A stretch of 64,000 bases of DNA from Jiangella alkaliphila. GTDB lineage: Bacteria > Actinomycetota > Actinomycetes > Jiangellales > Jiangellaceae. A program made the position numbers and the translations under genes. Of this stretch, positions 41,703 to 49,770 are shown piece after piece. Each line of letters starts with the position of its first letter. The first letter of the stretch is position 1. Where the stretch lies: positions 4,496,001-4,560,000 of the forward strand of contig NZ_LT629791.1 in assembly GCF_900105925.1 (NCBI RefSeq), read 5' to 3'. A model generated the notes under the pieces. The model made no database searches, was not told the origin of the DNA, and worked only from the letters and a program-made list of their open reading frames with translations.

Positions 41703-43157
41703 TTGAGGTTCATCGGGCGGACCACGGTCCGCATACTGGCCGGAGCATGCTTGATCGGGGCGACCGCAGTCGCCCTGACCGCTCCGGCGGCTGCTGAAGA
41801 GCAGCCGGTCGACGTCGCTGTGTCGGCCATCCCGCAGGTGTTCGGGCCGCCTGGAGCCACGCTCGAGGTGAACGCGGGCTTCTCCAACATGGGCGGCCAG
41901 GACATGGACGGCTGGACCACCGACTTCACCGTTCCCGACGGCGTGACGATCACCGGCATCGTGGATGGCGAGATCCTCGACGGCACTGATCGGCCCGACG
42001 AGGGCTGTGCGCTGATCACGCCGCAGCGGCTCGAGTGCCACAGCAACGCGACCGTGGCCATCGCGGACAGCGTCGACACCCGGTTCGAGGTCACCCTGGA
42101 CGACGACGCTTCGGATGAGCTCGGCGTGGCGACCTTCTCCGTCACCGCCGACGAGGGCGGCACGGGCAGCGCCGAGACCGCCATCACGGCCATCGCCGAC
42201 GAGGTCGTCATCGAGGCTGCCCTCGACCCGGGCGACTACGAGGGCGCGCCCGGCACGACCTTCGAGCAGACCGCGCGGGTCACCAACACCGGTGCGGTCG
42301 ACATGGTCGGCTACTCGCTCGACTTCTTCGCGGGCGGGCTCGTGGCCATCACCGGGATCACCGGCCTGGACCTTGTCGACGGCACCGCGCGGCCCGACGA
42401 GGGCTGCGTTCTGGTCGACATCGGCCGCACCGAGTGCCACACAGGCGCGACCCTGGCCGCCGGTGACAGCACTGAGGTGACGTTCCAGCTGCGGCTGCCG
42501 GAGCGAGCGGAGTTCGCTTCGCTGGGCGACACCCACGTGCACGTGTTCGGTGACAACGGCGGCGACTTCTCCGACGTCGCGGAGGTCGGCCTCGCGATCG
42601 ACCCCACGAAGCTCCTGGTCTTCTCGGCCCCCACGTCGATGTCGATCCCGGCCGGCCGCACGGTCGCCGGTGTCGAGTTCAAGGCCGACAACGTCGGCGC
42701 GGTCTACGCGGCGGCGCGGCGCACCGTGCTCGAGGTGCCCGACGGCGTCACGATCGTCGACGTCCTGGGGTACGACGTCGTGGACGAGATCACCCCGCCG
42801 GAATCGGGTTGTGTGCTCGAGACACCGCGCCGGGCCGCCTGCTACCGCGACGTCATCGAGACCGGCAACGGCGACATCATGCAGTTCGAGCTCCGGCTCG
42901 ACGCGGACCTTCCCGTCGGTGAGCTGGGCGTGGCGACGCTGACCAGCACGGGCCACGGCGGCGAGTACGACGGTGAGATCCTCATGTCGATCTACGACCT
43001 CGGTGACGACGGTGGCGCTACCGGTGCCGACGACGACGGCGGTGACGGCGAGGAGCTGCCGGACACCGGTACCAGCAGCACCACCGTCGCGCTGGCGGCA
43101 CTGGGCCTGATGCTGGCCGGCGCTGCCGCGATGACGCTGCGGGCGCGCCGAGCCTGA
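41703..43157 (+). CDS. LPDTG-anchored surface protein with three related repeats
   Basis: A 484-residue cell-wall protein. TTG start (41703-41705) with GGGGG 6-7 bases upstream; signal peptide ends near TAPAAA (residue 31). Three beta-rich repeats of about 133 residues follow, each with a PDGV-T-xx-G core and a (D/E)GTxRPDEGC type motif with paired Cys (EGCALITPQRLEC), the third degenerate. An Asp/Gly linker leads to LPDTG (452-456), a membrane helix and RARRA, a complete sortase signal. The repeats resemble DUF11-like outside modules. The next gene is a paralogue. No sortase gene is in the window. Role unknown; probably structural or adhesive. Confidence 0.8.
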   Translation: MRFIGRTTVRILAGACLIGATAVALTAPAAAEEQPVDVAVSAIPQVFGPPGATLEVNAGFSNMGGQDMDGWTTDFTVPDGVTITGIVDGEILDGTDRPDEGCALITPQRLECHSNATVAIADSVDTRFEVTLDDDASDELGVATFSVTADEGGTGSAETAITAIADEVVIEAALDPGDYEGAPGTTFEQTARVTNTGAVDMVGYSLDFFAGGLVAITGITGLDLVDGTARPDEGCVLVDIGRTECHTGATLAAGDSTEVTFQLRLPERAEFASLGDTHVHVFGDNGGDFSDVAEVGLAIDPTKLLVFSAPTSMSIPAGRTVAGVEFKADNVGAVYAAARRTVLEVPDGVTIVDVLGYDVVDEITPPESGCVLETPRRAACYRDVIETGNGDIMQFELRLDADLPVGELGVATLTSTGHGGEYDGEILMSIYDLGDDGGATGADDDGGDGEELPDTGTSSTTVALAALGLMLAGAAAMTLRARRA

Positions 43158-43164
43158 CAGACCA

Positions 43165-43212
43165 ATGTGCGGCGCTCCGGGCTGTCACCGGAGCGCCCGG
43201 AGCGCCGCATAT
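43165..43212 (+). terminator. Hairpin terminator between the two surface-protein genes
   Basis: A 17-bp stem with one G-T wobble (43165-43181 with 43196-43212; the central 14 pairs, 43168-43181 with 43196-43209, are perfect) and a 14-base loop. It separates the transcripts of the two paralogues. Confidence 0.7.
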
Positions 43213-43265
43213 TGACAGCCGCGTGGGATAGCGTCAGCGCCGCGGGCACGCATGCGTGACACCCC

Positions 43266-44810
43266 TTGGGGAATTTCGATGAGTTCCACGTGCGGGCCGC
43301 GGCCCGCGCCTCTTATGGAATGGGCCTGATCGGGGCCACCACACTTCTTCTCACCACCCTGGCCGCGCCGGCGGCCGCGCAGGACGACCCCGTCGTGCTC
43401 GAGGTGACGGCCACCGAGGCGGTCACCGGAGCCCCCGGCGAGGAGCTCCGGGTCGAGACGGGCGTCGTCAACACCGGCTCGGCCGACCTCGTCGGCGGCA
43501 CCGTCGACTTCGAGGTGCCTGACGGCGTCACCGTCACCGGCCTCGACGGCCAGGAGTTCGTCGACGGCACCGAGCGGCCGGACGAGGGCTGCGCGCTGGT
43601 GACCCCGCAGCGGGTCGAGTGCCACACCGACGCCACCCTGGCCGCGGGTGCCGACAGCGCCGCCGCCTTCCTCGTGACCATCGACGAGGGCGCGACCGGC
43701 GAGCTCGGCGCGGCCACCGTCACGGTCGCCGGCGACAACGGCGGCGAGGGCAGCGCCCAGACCACCATCACCTCCTCGGCCGCGCCCGAGGGTGAGGTCG
43801 TCCTCGAGGCCGCCTTCGAGAGCGGCATCCTCGCGCCGCCCGGTGCCGAGGTCGAGCTCACCGCCACGACCACCAACACCGGCACCGCCGACATGGTGGG
43901 CGGCACCGTCGACTTCGAGGTGCCCGACGGCGTCACCGTCACCGGCGCCGTCGGCCAGGAGTTCGTCGACGGCACCGAGCGGCCCGACGAGGGCTGCGCG
44001 CTCGTCACCCCGCAGCGGGTCGAATGCCACACCAACTCGACCCTCGCGGCAGGCGACACGGCCGAAGCGACGTTCCTGCTGCAGCTGCCGGACGACGTCT
44101 ACGACACCCTGCTCGGCAACGCCGTCCTGCACGTGGCCGGCGACAACGGCGGCGAGGACACCGTCGAGACCGACATCTCCGTCGGCCCGCCCGCGCAGGC
44201 CTGGCTGAACGTCAGCGCGACGCCCGAGGTCGAGGGCGCGCCGGGCGAGGTCCTGGAGATCCGGACCGATGTCGCGAACGTCGGCGGCGAGGACGTCGTC
44301 GGCGCCAACGTCGACTTCGAGGTGCCCGAGGGCGCCACCGTGGTCGGCATCGTCGGCCAGGAGATCGTCGACGGCACCGAGCGGCCCGACGAGGGCTGCG
44401 CGCTCGTCACACCGCAGCGGCTGGAGTGCCACACCAACGCCACCCTGGTGGCCTACGACGGCGTCTCCGAGGCGACGGTCGAGATCCGCATCGACGACGA
44501 CGCGCCGGCCGGTGAGCTGGGCGTCGCGACGCTGCAGATCGAGGGCGACAACGCCGGCTCCGGCGGCGCCGAGACGGTCGTCACGGTGGTCGACGACGGC
44601 TCGGGCGACGACGGCGCTGAGGACGGCGGCACGGAGAGCGGCGGCACCGAGTCCGGTGACGACGACGGCGCCGAGAACGGCACCGAGTCCGGCGGCTACG
44701 GCGACGACCTGCCCGACACCGGAGCCGGCAGCACGACCCTGGCGCTCGTCACGGCCGGGATGTTGCTCCTCGGCGGCGCGGCCATCGCGTTGCGGTCCCG
44801 TCGAGCCTGA
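43266..44810 (+). CDS. LPDTG surface-protein paralogue, start disturbed by a missing base
   Basis: A 514-residue frame with three near-identical repeats of 134-135 residues (DNA periods 405 and 402 bases), each with VDGTERPDEGCALVTPQR and a paired-Cys ECHT, then an acidic Gly/Ser/Thr linker, LPDTG (482-486), helix and RSRRA. The start is problematic. The natural start ATG (43279-43281), with GGGGA 6 bases upstream, is out of frame: against the paralogue (TTG AGG TTC) it reads ATG AG- TTC, one base short, after which the two genes align codon by codon. From that ATG translation stops after 16 codons. A TTG (43266) or GTG (43290) must be used if the protein is made. Frameshift or sequencing error are both possible. 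Confidence 0.7.
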   Translation: MGNFDEFHVRAAARASYGMGLIGATTLLLTTLAAPAAAQDDPVVLEVTATEAVTGAPGEELRVETGVVNTGSADLVGGTVDFEVPDGVTVTGLDGQEFVDGTERPDEGCALVTPQRVECHTDATLAAGADSAAAFLVTIDEGATGELGAATVTVAGDNGGEGSAQTTITSSAAPEGEVVLEAAFESGILAPPGAEVELTATTTNTGTADMVGGTVDFEVPDGVTVTGAVGQEFVDGTERPDEGCALVTPQRVECHTNSTLAAGDTAEATFLLQLPDDVYDTLLGNAVLHVAGDNGGEDTVETDISVGPPAQAWLNVSATPEVEGAPGEVLEIRTDVANVGGEDVVGANVDFEVPEGATVVGIVGQEIVDGTERPDEGCALVTPQRLECHTNATLVAYDGVSEATVEIRIDDDAPAGELGVATLQIEGDNAGSGGAETVVTVVDDGSGDDGAEDGGTESGGTESGDDDGAENGTESGGYGDDLPDTGAGSTTLALVTAGMLLLGGAAIALRSRRA

Positions 44811-44820
44811 CGGCACCACC

Positions 44821-44857
44821 GCGCGACGCTCTGACCCGGCTGGTCAGAGCGTCGCGC
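44821..44857. terminator. Bidirectional hairpin terminator overlapping the DUF5703 stop
   Basis: A perfect 16-bp stem (44821-44836 with 44842-44857) and a 5-base loop. It lies between the convergent surface-protein and DUF5703 genes, and its right arm encodes the last four DUF5703 codons and stop. Confidence 0.85.
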
Positions 44858-45074
44858 GTACCCGCATGATCTTGCGGCGGAGCACGATGTTGCGCGTGCC
44901 GTCGGGGTACAGGCGCAGCCGGGCGAGCTCCCAGTGGCCGTGCTCGGCCTGCTCGGTCAGCAGGCGGCGGGCGGCGCCGCGCGAGATGGTGCGGGGGAGC
45001 GATATGTGCCGGAACTCGTACTCGGCGGCGGGGGAGACTCGGGAATCGAGGCTTCTCGCCTCCGACCATTCCAT
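44844..45074 (-). CDS. DUF5703 family protein
   Basis: A 76-residue basic protein matching the actinobacterial DUF5703 pattern: EYEFRHISLPRTISRGAARR and GHWELARLRLYPDGTRNIVL, ending RRKIMRVRATL. The family has no known function; its small size and charge suggest a nucleic-acid-linked or regulatory role. The N-terminal 18 residues before EYEF are unusual for the family, and a shorter start is possible but no better codon is evident. It lies divergent from an unknown protein gene, a neighbourhood conserved in my memory for actinobacteria. Confidence 0.75.
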   Translation of the reverse strand: MEWSEARSLDSRVSPAAEYEFRHISLPRTISRGAARRLLTEQAEHGHWELARLRLYPDGTRNIVLRRKIMRVRATL

Positions 45075-45116
45075 TTACGTATCTTGCCACGGCCGGACCG
45101 GGTACGGTCGTCGACT

Positions 45117-45725
45117 GTGACCATGCCGCCGCACGACGCCGAGCGCCTGCAGGCCGCGCTCGACGACCTCACCGACGCCCTGGAAGCTCACCTGAACGCG
45201 TGCCTGGCGCGCACCGGTGAATCGGACCCGGTGGTCCAGGCCGCCTACAACAAGCTGCGCATCGCCGCCGACCGGTACGACGACCTGCTCTACGACGCCA
45301 CCGAAGAGGTCACCCCCTGGGAGTTCCCAGAGGAGCCGCCGAGCGTCGAGTACGAGGACCTCGACTCCGAGCCGGGCGTGGTCGGCGTGCTGGTCCGCCG
45401 CGACTACGAGATCGACGACAGCGAGCGGCTGATCGTCGCCGGGCGCGAGGCGTACGGCGAGCTGTACCCGCAGGACCCGCGCGAGTCGGCCGTCGCGGAC
45501 GTGTCGCACCCGGGCCGGGCGCTCTATCAGATGCTGCACGCCTTCGGCGTCGACGGCCTGGACGAGCGGGCGGAGGAGGCCGGGCTGCTGCCCCGCGGCG
45601 GGACGGTGTGGGTGCAGGCACTGGGCGAGGCGGACGAGCAGACCCTCACCAGCGACCCGTTCGGCGTCGCCGACGAGGAGCTGCTGGTGTACCGCGTCGA
45701 CGAGATCATCCACACGGACGACTGA
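45117..45725 (+). CDS. Conserved actinobacterial protein of unknown function
   Basis: A 202-residue acidic protein. The N-terminal helix pair (residues 5-60, ERLQAALDDLTDALEAHLNA) may form a coiled coil; the rest is acidic and contains VVGVLVRRDYEIDDSERLIV and SHPGRALYQMLHAFGVDGLD. No motif is recognised. GTG start (45117) with TACGGT 8 bases upstream and no Shine-Dalgarno; ATG at 45123 is an alternative. It stands next to DUF5703, an arrangement that hints at a conserved but uncharacterised pair. Confidence 0.65.
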   Translation: MTMPPHDAERLQAALDDLTDALEAHLNACLARTGESDPVVQAAYNKLRIAADRYDDLLYDATEEVTPWEFPEEPPSVEYEDLDSEPGVVGVLVRRDYEIDDSERLIVAGREAYGELYPQDPRESAVADVSHPGRALYQMLHAFGVDGLDERAEEAGLLPRGGTVWVQALGEADEQTLTSDPFGVADEELLVYRVDEIIHTDD

Positions 45726-45749
45726 CGCGGGCACGGCGGCCCGGCGCGC

Positions 45750-46727
45750 TCAGGCGCGGGTCTCCGGGTAGCCGAACTCGACGGCGGACACCTCGTCCAG
45801 CGCGGCGCGGATCTCGGCCGGCAGCTCGAGGTCGTCGGAGCCGAGGACGTCGCGCAGCTGGCCGGCCGTGCGGGCGCCGACGATCGCCGAGGCGACGCCG
45901 GGGCGGTCGCGCACCCACGTCAGCGCGACCTCCAGCGGCAGCGCGTCGAGCCCGTCGGCGGCGGTGCAGACGGCGTCGACGATCTTCGCGGAGCGGCCGT
46001 CGAGGTACTTGTCGACGAACGGCGCGAAGTGGGTCGTGGCGGCGCGGGAGTCGGCCGGGGTGCCGCTGCGGTACTTGCCCGTCAGCACGCCCCGCCCCAG
46101 CGGCGACCACGCCAGCACGCCGAGCCCGAACCGCTCCGCCGCCGGCAGCACCTCGCGTTCGACGCCGCGTTCCAGCAGCGAGTACTCGACCTGCGTCGAC
46201 ACCAGCGGCGCCGGCGGACCCGCGACCGCGCGCTGGTGCACGGCGGCCGCGGCGGTCTGCCAGCCGGCGTAGTTGGAGACGCCGGCGTAGCGGGCCCGGC
46301 CGGACGTGACGGCGTGCTCCAGCGCGCCCAGCGTCTCCTCCATGGGCGCGGCGTCGCTCCACCCGTCGACCTGCCAGAGGTCGACGTAGTCGAGGTCGAG
46401 GCGGTCGAGGGAGTCGTCGAGCTGGTCGAGCAGGCCCTTGCGCGAGACGTCGACGCGGCCGGGGCCGGCCGGGCGCCTGCCACCGGCCTTCGTCGCGACC
46501 AGCACGTTCGCCCGCGGCACCGCGCTGTCGAGCAGTGCGCCGATGAGCTTCTCGCTCTCGCCGCCGCCGTACGAGGCCGCGGTGTCGACCAGCGTGCCGC
46601 CGGCGTCGGCGAACGCCTTGAGCTGTTCACGCGCGTCGTGCTGGTCGGTGTCGCGGCCCCATGTCATGGTGCCGAGTCCCAGCCGCGAGACGTGCAGCCC
46701 GCTTCCCCCGAGTCGTCGCTGTTCCAC
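45750..46727 (-). CDS. Aldo/keto reductase
   Basis: A 325-residue TIM-barrel NADPH-dependent reductase. It opens with LGGSGLHVSRLGLGTMTWGR and DTAASYGGGESEKLIG. The catalytic set appears as D47-S52 (DTAASYGGG), K80 (VATKAG) and a D in WQVD, where the usual H-D of the family reads Q-V-D, so the last catalytic position deviates. The usual active-site Tyr is present in SYGGG. GTG start with TAGCCT exactly 6 bases upstream on the minus strand and no Shine-Dalgarno, so leaderless. Substrate unknown. Confidence 0.85.
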   Translation of the reverse strand: MEQRRLGGSGLHVSRLGLGTMTWGRDTDQHDAREQLKAFADAGGTLVDTAASYGGGESEKLIGALLDSAVPRANVLVATKAGGRRPAGPGRVDVSRKGLLDQLDDSLDRLDLDYVDLWQVDGWSDAAPMEETLGALEHAVTSGRARYAGVSNYAGWQTAAAAVHQRAVAGPPAPLVSTQVEYSLLERGVEREVLPAAERFGLGVLAWSPLGRGVLTGKYRSGTPADSRAATTHFAPFVDKYLDGRSAKIVDAVCTAADGLDALPLEVALTWVRDRPGVASAIVGARTAGQLRDVLGSDDLELPAEIRAALDEVSAVEFGYPETRA

Positions 46728-46809
46728 GCCGTGAGGCTACCGGGTGCCGCGCGGGCGCGGGCCGCTCCGGCGGGTAGAGTCGCCCGGAGTGTCTCGCGGG
46801 AGGTGACGG

Positions 46810-47859
46810 ATGCGGCTCGGGCTGAACCTGGGCTACTGGGGCGGCGGCGACAACCACGTCAACCTGGCGCTGGCCAAAGAGGCCGACCGGCTCGGCTACG
46901 CGGTGGTCTGGGCGGCCGAGGCGTACGGATCCGACGCACCCACGGTGCTGGCCTGGGTGGCGGCGCAGACGGAGCGGGTCGACGTCGGCAGCGCCGTCAT
47001 GCAGATCCCGGCGCGCACCCCGGCCGCGACGGCGATGACCGCCGCCACGCTCGACAGCCTGTCCGGCGGCCGGTTCCGGCTCGGCCTCGGCGTCTCCGGG
47101 CCGCAGGTCTCCGAGGGCTGGCACGGCGTCCGCTTCGACCACCCGCTGGCCCGCACGCGGGAGTACGTCGACATCGTCCGGCTCGCGCTGTCGCGGCAGC
47201 GGCTGGCCTACGAGGGCGAGCACTGGCGGCTGCCGCTGCCCGACGGCCCCGGCAAGGCCCTGCAGTTGACGGTGCACCAGGCGCGGCCGTCGATCCCGGT
47301 GTACCTCGCCTCGATCGGCCCGCGGAACCTCGAGCTGACCGGCGAGATCGCCGACGGCTGGCTGGGCATCTTCTACGCGCCCGAGCACGCGGCCGGGTCG
47401 CTGGACCTCATCCGGGCCGGTCGTGAGAAGGCCGGCGCGACGATGGACGGCTTCGACGTCGTACCGACCGTCCCGGTGTCCGTCGGCGCCGACCTCGAGG
47501 CGTGCGCCGAGCCGGTGCGGGCGTACTCGGCGCTGTACCTCGGCGGCATGGGCAGCCGGCAGCAGAACTTCTACAACGCGCTCGCCGTGCGCATGGGCTT
47601 CGGCGACGCCGCGCGCGCCGTCCAGGACCTGTTCCTGGACCGCAAGTACCGCGAGGCCGCCGCCGCCGTCCCGCTGGAGTTCGTCGACCGGACGGCGCTG
47701 ATCGGCCCGCCCGAGCGCATCCGCGACCGCCTGCACGCCTACGCGGAGTCCGGCGTGACGACGTTGTCCGTCGCGGCCCACGCCGGGTCGCTGGAGGACC
47801 GCGTGGCGGCGCTGCGCACCGTCGCCGAGGCGCTGGACGCCGCCGGACTGGCATCCTGA
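46810..47859 (+). CDS. LLM-class F420-dependent oxidoreductase
   Basis: A 349-residue luciferase-like TIM-barrel enzyme of the F420-dependent type (LGLNLGYWGGGDNHVNLALA; TPAATAMTAATLDSLSGGR; FRLGLGVSGPQVSEGWHG). These enzymes use reduced deazaflavin F420 to reduce or oxidise alcohols, sugar phosphates or other small molecules. GGGAGGTGA upstream sets the ATG start. It is followed 30 bases later by uppP. Together with the PPOX gene it suggests that the organism makes F420. Confidence 0.88.
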   Translation: MRLGLNLGYWGGGDNHVNLALAKEADRLGYAVVWAAEAYGSDAPTVLAWVAAQTERVDVGSAVMQIPARTPAATAMTAATLDSLSGGRFRLGLGVSGPQVSEGWHGVRFDHPLARTREYVDIVRLALSRQRLAYEGEHWRLPLPDGPGKALQLTVHQARPSIPVYLASIGPRNLELTGEIADGWLGIFYAPEHAAGSLDLIRAGREKAGATMDGFDVVPTVPVSVGADLEACAEPVRAYSALYLGGMGSRQQNFYNALAVRMGFGDAARAVQDLFLDRKYREAAAAVPLEFVDRTALIGPPERIRDRLHAYAESGVTTLSVAAHAGSLEDRVAALRTVAEALDAAGLAS

Positions 47860-47888
47860 CCGGGTCGTAGGGGAGTCGAACGCATCAC

Positions 47889-48731
47889 ATGGAGTGGTTC
47901 CACGCCGTCGTGCTCGGGGTGCTGCAGGGACTGACCGAGTTCCTGCCCATCTCCTCCAGCGCCCACCTGCGGATCTACCCGGAGCTGTTCGGCTGGGAGG
48001 ATCCGGGCGCGGCCTTCACCGCCGTCACGCAGATCGGCACCGAGTCCGCGGTCATCCTGTACTTCGCCCGCGACATCGGGCGGATCATCAGTGCGTGGTT
48101 CCGCTCGCTCGTGTCGAGCTCGTCCGGGCGGCGCCGGCGCGCCACGTACGACCCGCAGGACGCCAGGATGGGTTGGTTCGTGATCATCGGGACGATCCCG
48201 ATCGGCGCGCTCGGCTACGTCCTGAGGGACGTCATCGAGGACGACTTCCGCTCGCTCTGGATCATCGCGACGACCCTCGTCGTGCTGGGCGTCATCCTGG
48301 GCATCGCCGACCGCGTCGGCCGCAAGGAGCGCACCGCCGCCGACCTCACCTACAAGGACGCCGTCCTCATCGGGTTCGCGCAGGCGATGGCGCTGATCCC
48401 CGGCGTGTCCCGGTCCGGCGCGTCCATCAGCATGGGCCTGTTCCTCGGGCTGGACCGCAAGGCGGCGGCCCGGTTCGCGTTCCTGCTGGCGATCCCGGCC
48501 GTGCTCGGCTCGGGCATCTTCGAGTGGCCGAGCGCGATGGACGAGGGGTCGGTCTACGGCGCCGGCCCGACGATCCTGGCGACGGTGGTCGCGTTCTTCG
48601 TCGGCTTCGGCGTCATCGCCTGGCTGATGTCGTGGCTGGAGAAGCGGTCGTTCGCCCCGTTCATCGTCTACCGCATCGCGCTCGGCCTGTTCACGTTCGC
48701 GATGCTGGCCACCGGCACCTGGAGCGCGTAG
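47889..48731 (+). CDS. uppP: Undecaprenyl-diphosphate phosphatase
   Basis: A 280-residue multi-span membrane enzyme that recycles the lipid carrier of peptidoglycan synthesis by converting undecaprenyl diphosphate to the monophosphate. The diagnostic motifs are GLTEFLPISSSAH (residues 15-27) and PGVSRSGAS (near 175), which form the active site with a nearby Arg. About eight helices are predicted. It also confers bacitracin tolerance in many species. The ATG has no strong Shine-Dalgarno; GGGGAG is about 13 bases upstream. The next gene starts only 4 bases after the stop. Confidence 0.95.
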   Translation: MEWFHAVVLGVLQGLTEFLPISSSAHLRIYPELFGWEDPGAAFTAVTQIGTESAVILYFARDIGRIISAWFRSLVSSSSGRRRRATYDPQDARMGWFVIIGTIPIGALGYVLRDVIEDDFRSLWIIATTLVVLGVILGIADRVGRKERTAADLTYKDAVLIGFAQAMALIPGVSRSGASISMGLFLGLDRKAAARFAFLLAIPAVLGSGIFEWPSAMDEGSVYGAGPTILATVVAFFVGFGVIAWLMSWLEKRSFAPFIVYRIALGLFTFAMLATGTWSA

Positions 48732-48734
48732 AGC

Positions 48735-49613
48735 ATGGACGAGCAGCTGATGCGGACGCTGCTGCGTGAGCAGCACCCCGATCTCGCCGGCGAGCACGTG
48801 CGGCCGGCCGCCACCGGCTGGGACAACGAGCTGTGGCGGCTGGGCGACGGCCTGGCCGTGCGCGTCCCGCGCACCGAGCGAGCCCCGGACCTGCTGCGCA
48901 AGGAGTACCGGTGGGTGCCCGAGCTGGCGCCGCGGCTGCCGCTGCCGGTCCCGGTGCCGCTGCGCTGGGCCGAGCCGTCCGAGCGCTTCGCGAAGCCGTG
49001 GGCCGTCACCACCTGGGTCGACGGCGAGCCGGCCGACCGCGCCGTCATCACCCGCGGCGACCACGCGGCCGAGACGCTGGCCGGATTCCTGCGCGCACTG
49101 CACCGGCCCGCGCCCGACGATGCGCCGGCCAATGCGGATCGCGGCGTCGACCTCGCAGTGGTCGCCGCTGGGGTCGAGGACGGCTTCCGGTCACTCGTCC
49201 CGTCGGCGCTGCTGCCCGCGGTCCGCGAGGTCTGGGACGACGCCGCGTCGGCGCCGCCCTGGGCCGGCCCGCGCACCTGGCTGCACGGCGACCTGCACCC
49301 CGCGAACGTCACCGTTGCCGACGGCACCCTCGCCGGCGTGATCGACTTCGGCGAGCTGTGCGCCGGCGACCCCGCGACGGACCTGGCCGCGGCCTGGACG
49401 CTGCTCCCGGTCGGCGCGTCGGCCCGGTTCTTCGCCGTCTACGGCGGCGCCGACGACGCGACGGTCAGGCGGGCGCGTGGGTGGTCCCTGCGCACCGCGC
49501 TCGGGCTGATCAGCGTCGGCCGGGCGGGGGAGCAGGGCCTTCCCGGCGGCAAGCCCACCTGGCTGCCGGCCGGCCTGGGCACGATCGACCGCGTCCTGGC
49601 CGACGCCGGCTAG
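48735..49613 (+). CDS. Aminoglycoside phosphotransferase family protein
   Basis: A 292-residue protein-kinase-like phosphotransferase. It has WDNELWRLGDGLAVRVPRTE (ATP-binding lobe), TWLHGDLHPANVTVADGT (catalytic HGD loop, Brenner's motif) and GVIDFGELCAGDPATDLAAA (metal-binding DFG-like motif). Such proteins phosphorylate aminoglycosides, homoserine-like compounds or sugars. The very short gap after uppP suggests cotranscription, but no functional link is apparent. Substrate unknown. Confidence 0.87.
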   Translation: MDEQLMRTLLREQHPDLAGEHVRPAATGWDNELWRLGDGLAVRVPRTERAPDLLRKEYRWVPELAPRLPLPVPVPLRWAEPSERFAKPWAVTTWVDGEPADRAVITRGDHAAETLAGFLRALHRPAPDDAPANADRGVDLAVVAAGVEDGFRSLVPSALLPAVREVWDDAASAPPWAGPRTWLHGDLHPANVTVADGTLAGVIDFGELCAGDPATDLAAAWTLLPVGASARFFAVYGGADDATVRRARGWSLRTALGLISVGRAGEQGLPGGKPTWLPAGLGTIDRVLADAG

Positions 49614-49614
49614 G

Positions 49615-49770
49615 GGCGTCCCTTAGGACGCGCCGGCCCCTCGGGGACGTTGTTGATCATGGAGAAGGTCGGCCTCAGAAGCGCTCCAGGGCCGACCTTC
49701 TCCATGATCAACGGGACGGTGGGGGGTTGCTGTCGCCGACGCCGGCCTGCGGCGTCGCTAGGACGCGCCG
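49615..49770. repeat. Palindromic element with flanking short repeats between convergent genes
   Basis: A perfect 23-bp inverted repeat (49652-49674 with 49690-49712, loop 15) starts GTTGATCATGGAGAAGGTCG. TAGGACGCGCCG occurs on both sides (49624-49635 and 49759-49770), each within a longer near-repeat starting GGCGTC. It lies between the convergent phosphotransferase and M23 peptidase genes, and its right repeat overlaps the M23 stop. It can act as a bidirectional terminator. The shape and flanking repeats also fit a REP-like or miniature mobile element, which I cannot test here. Confidence 0.6.
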
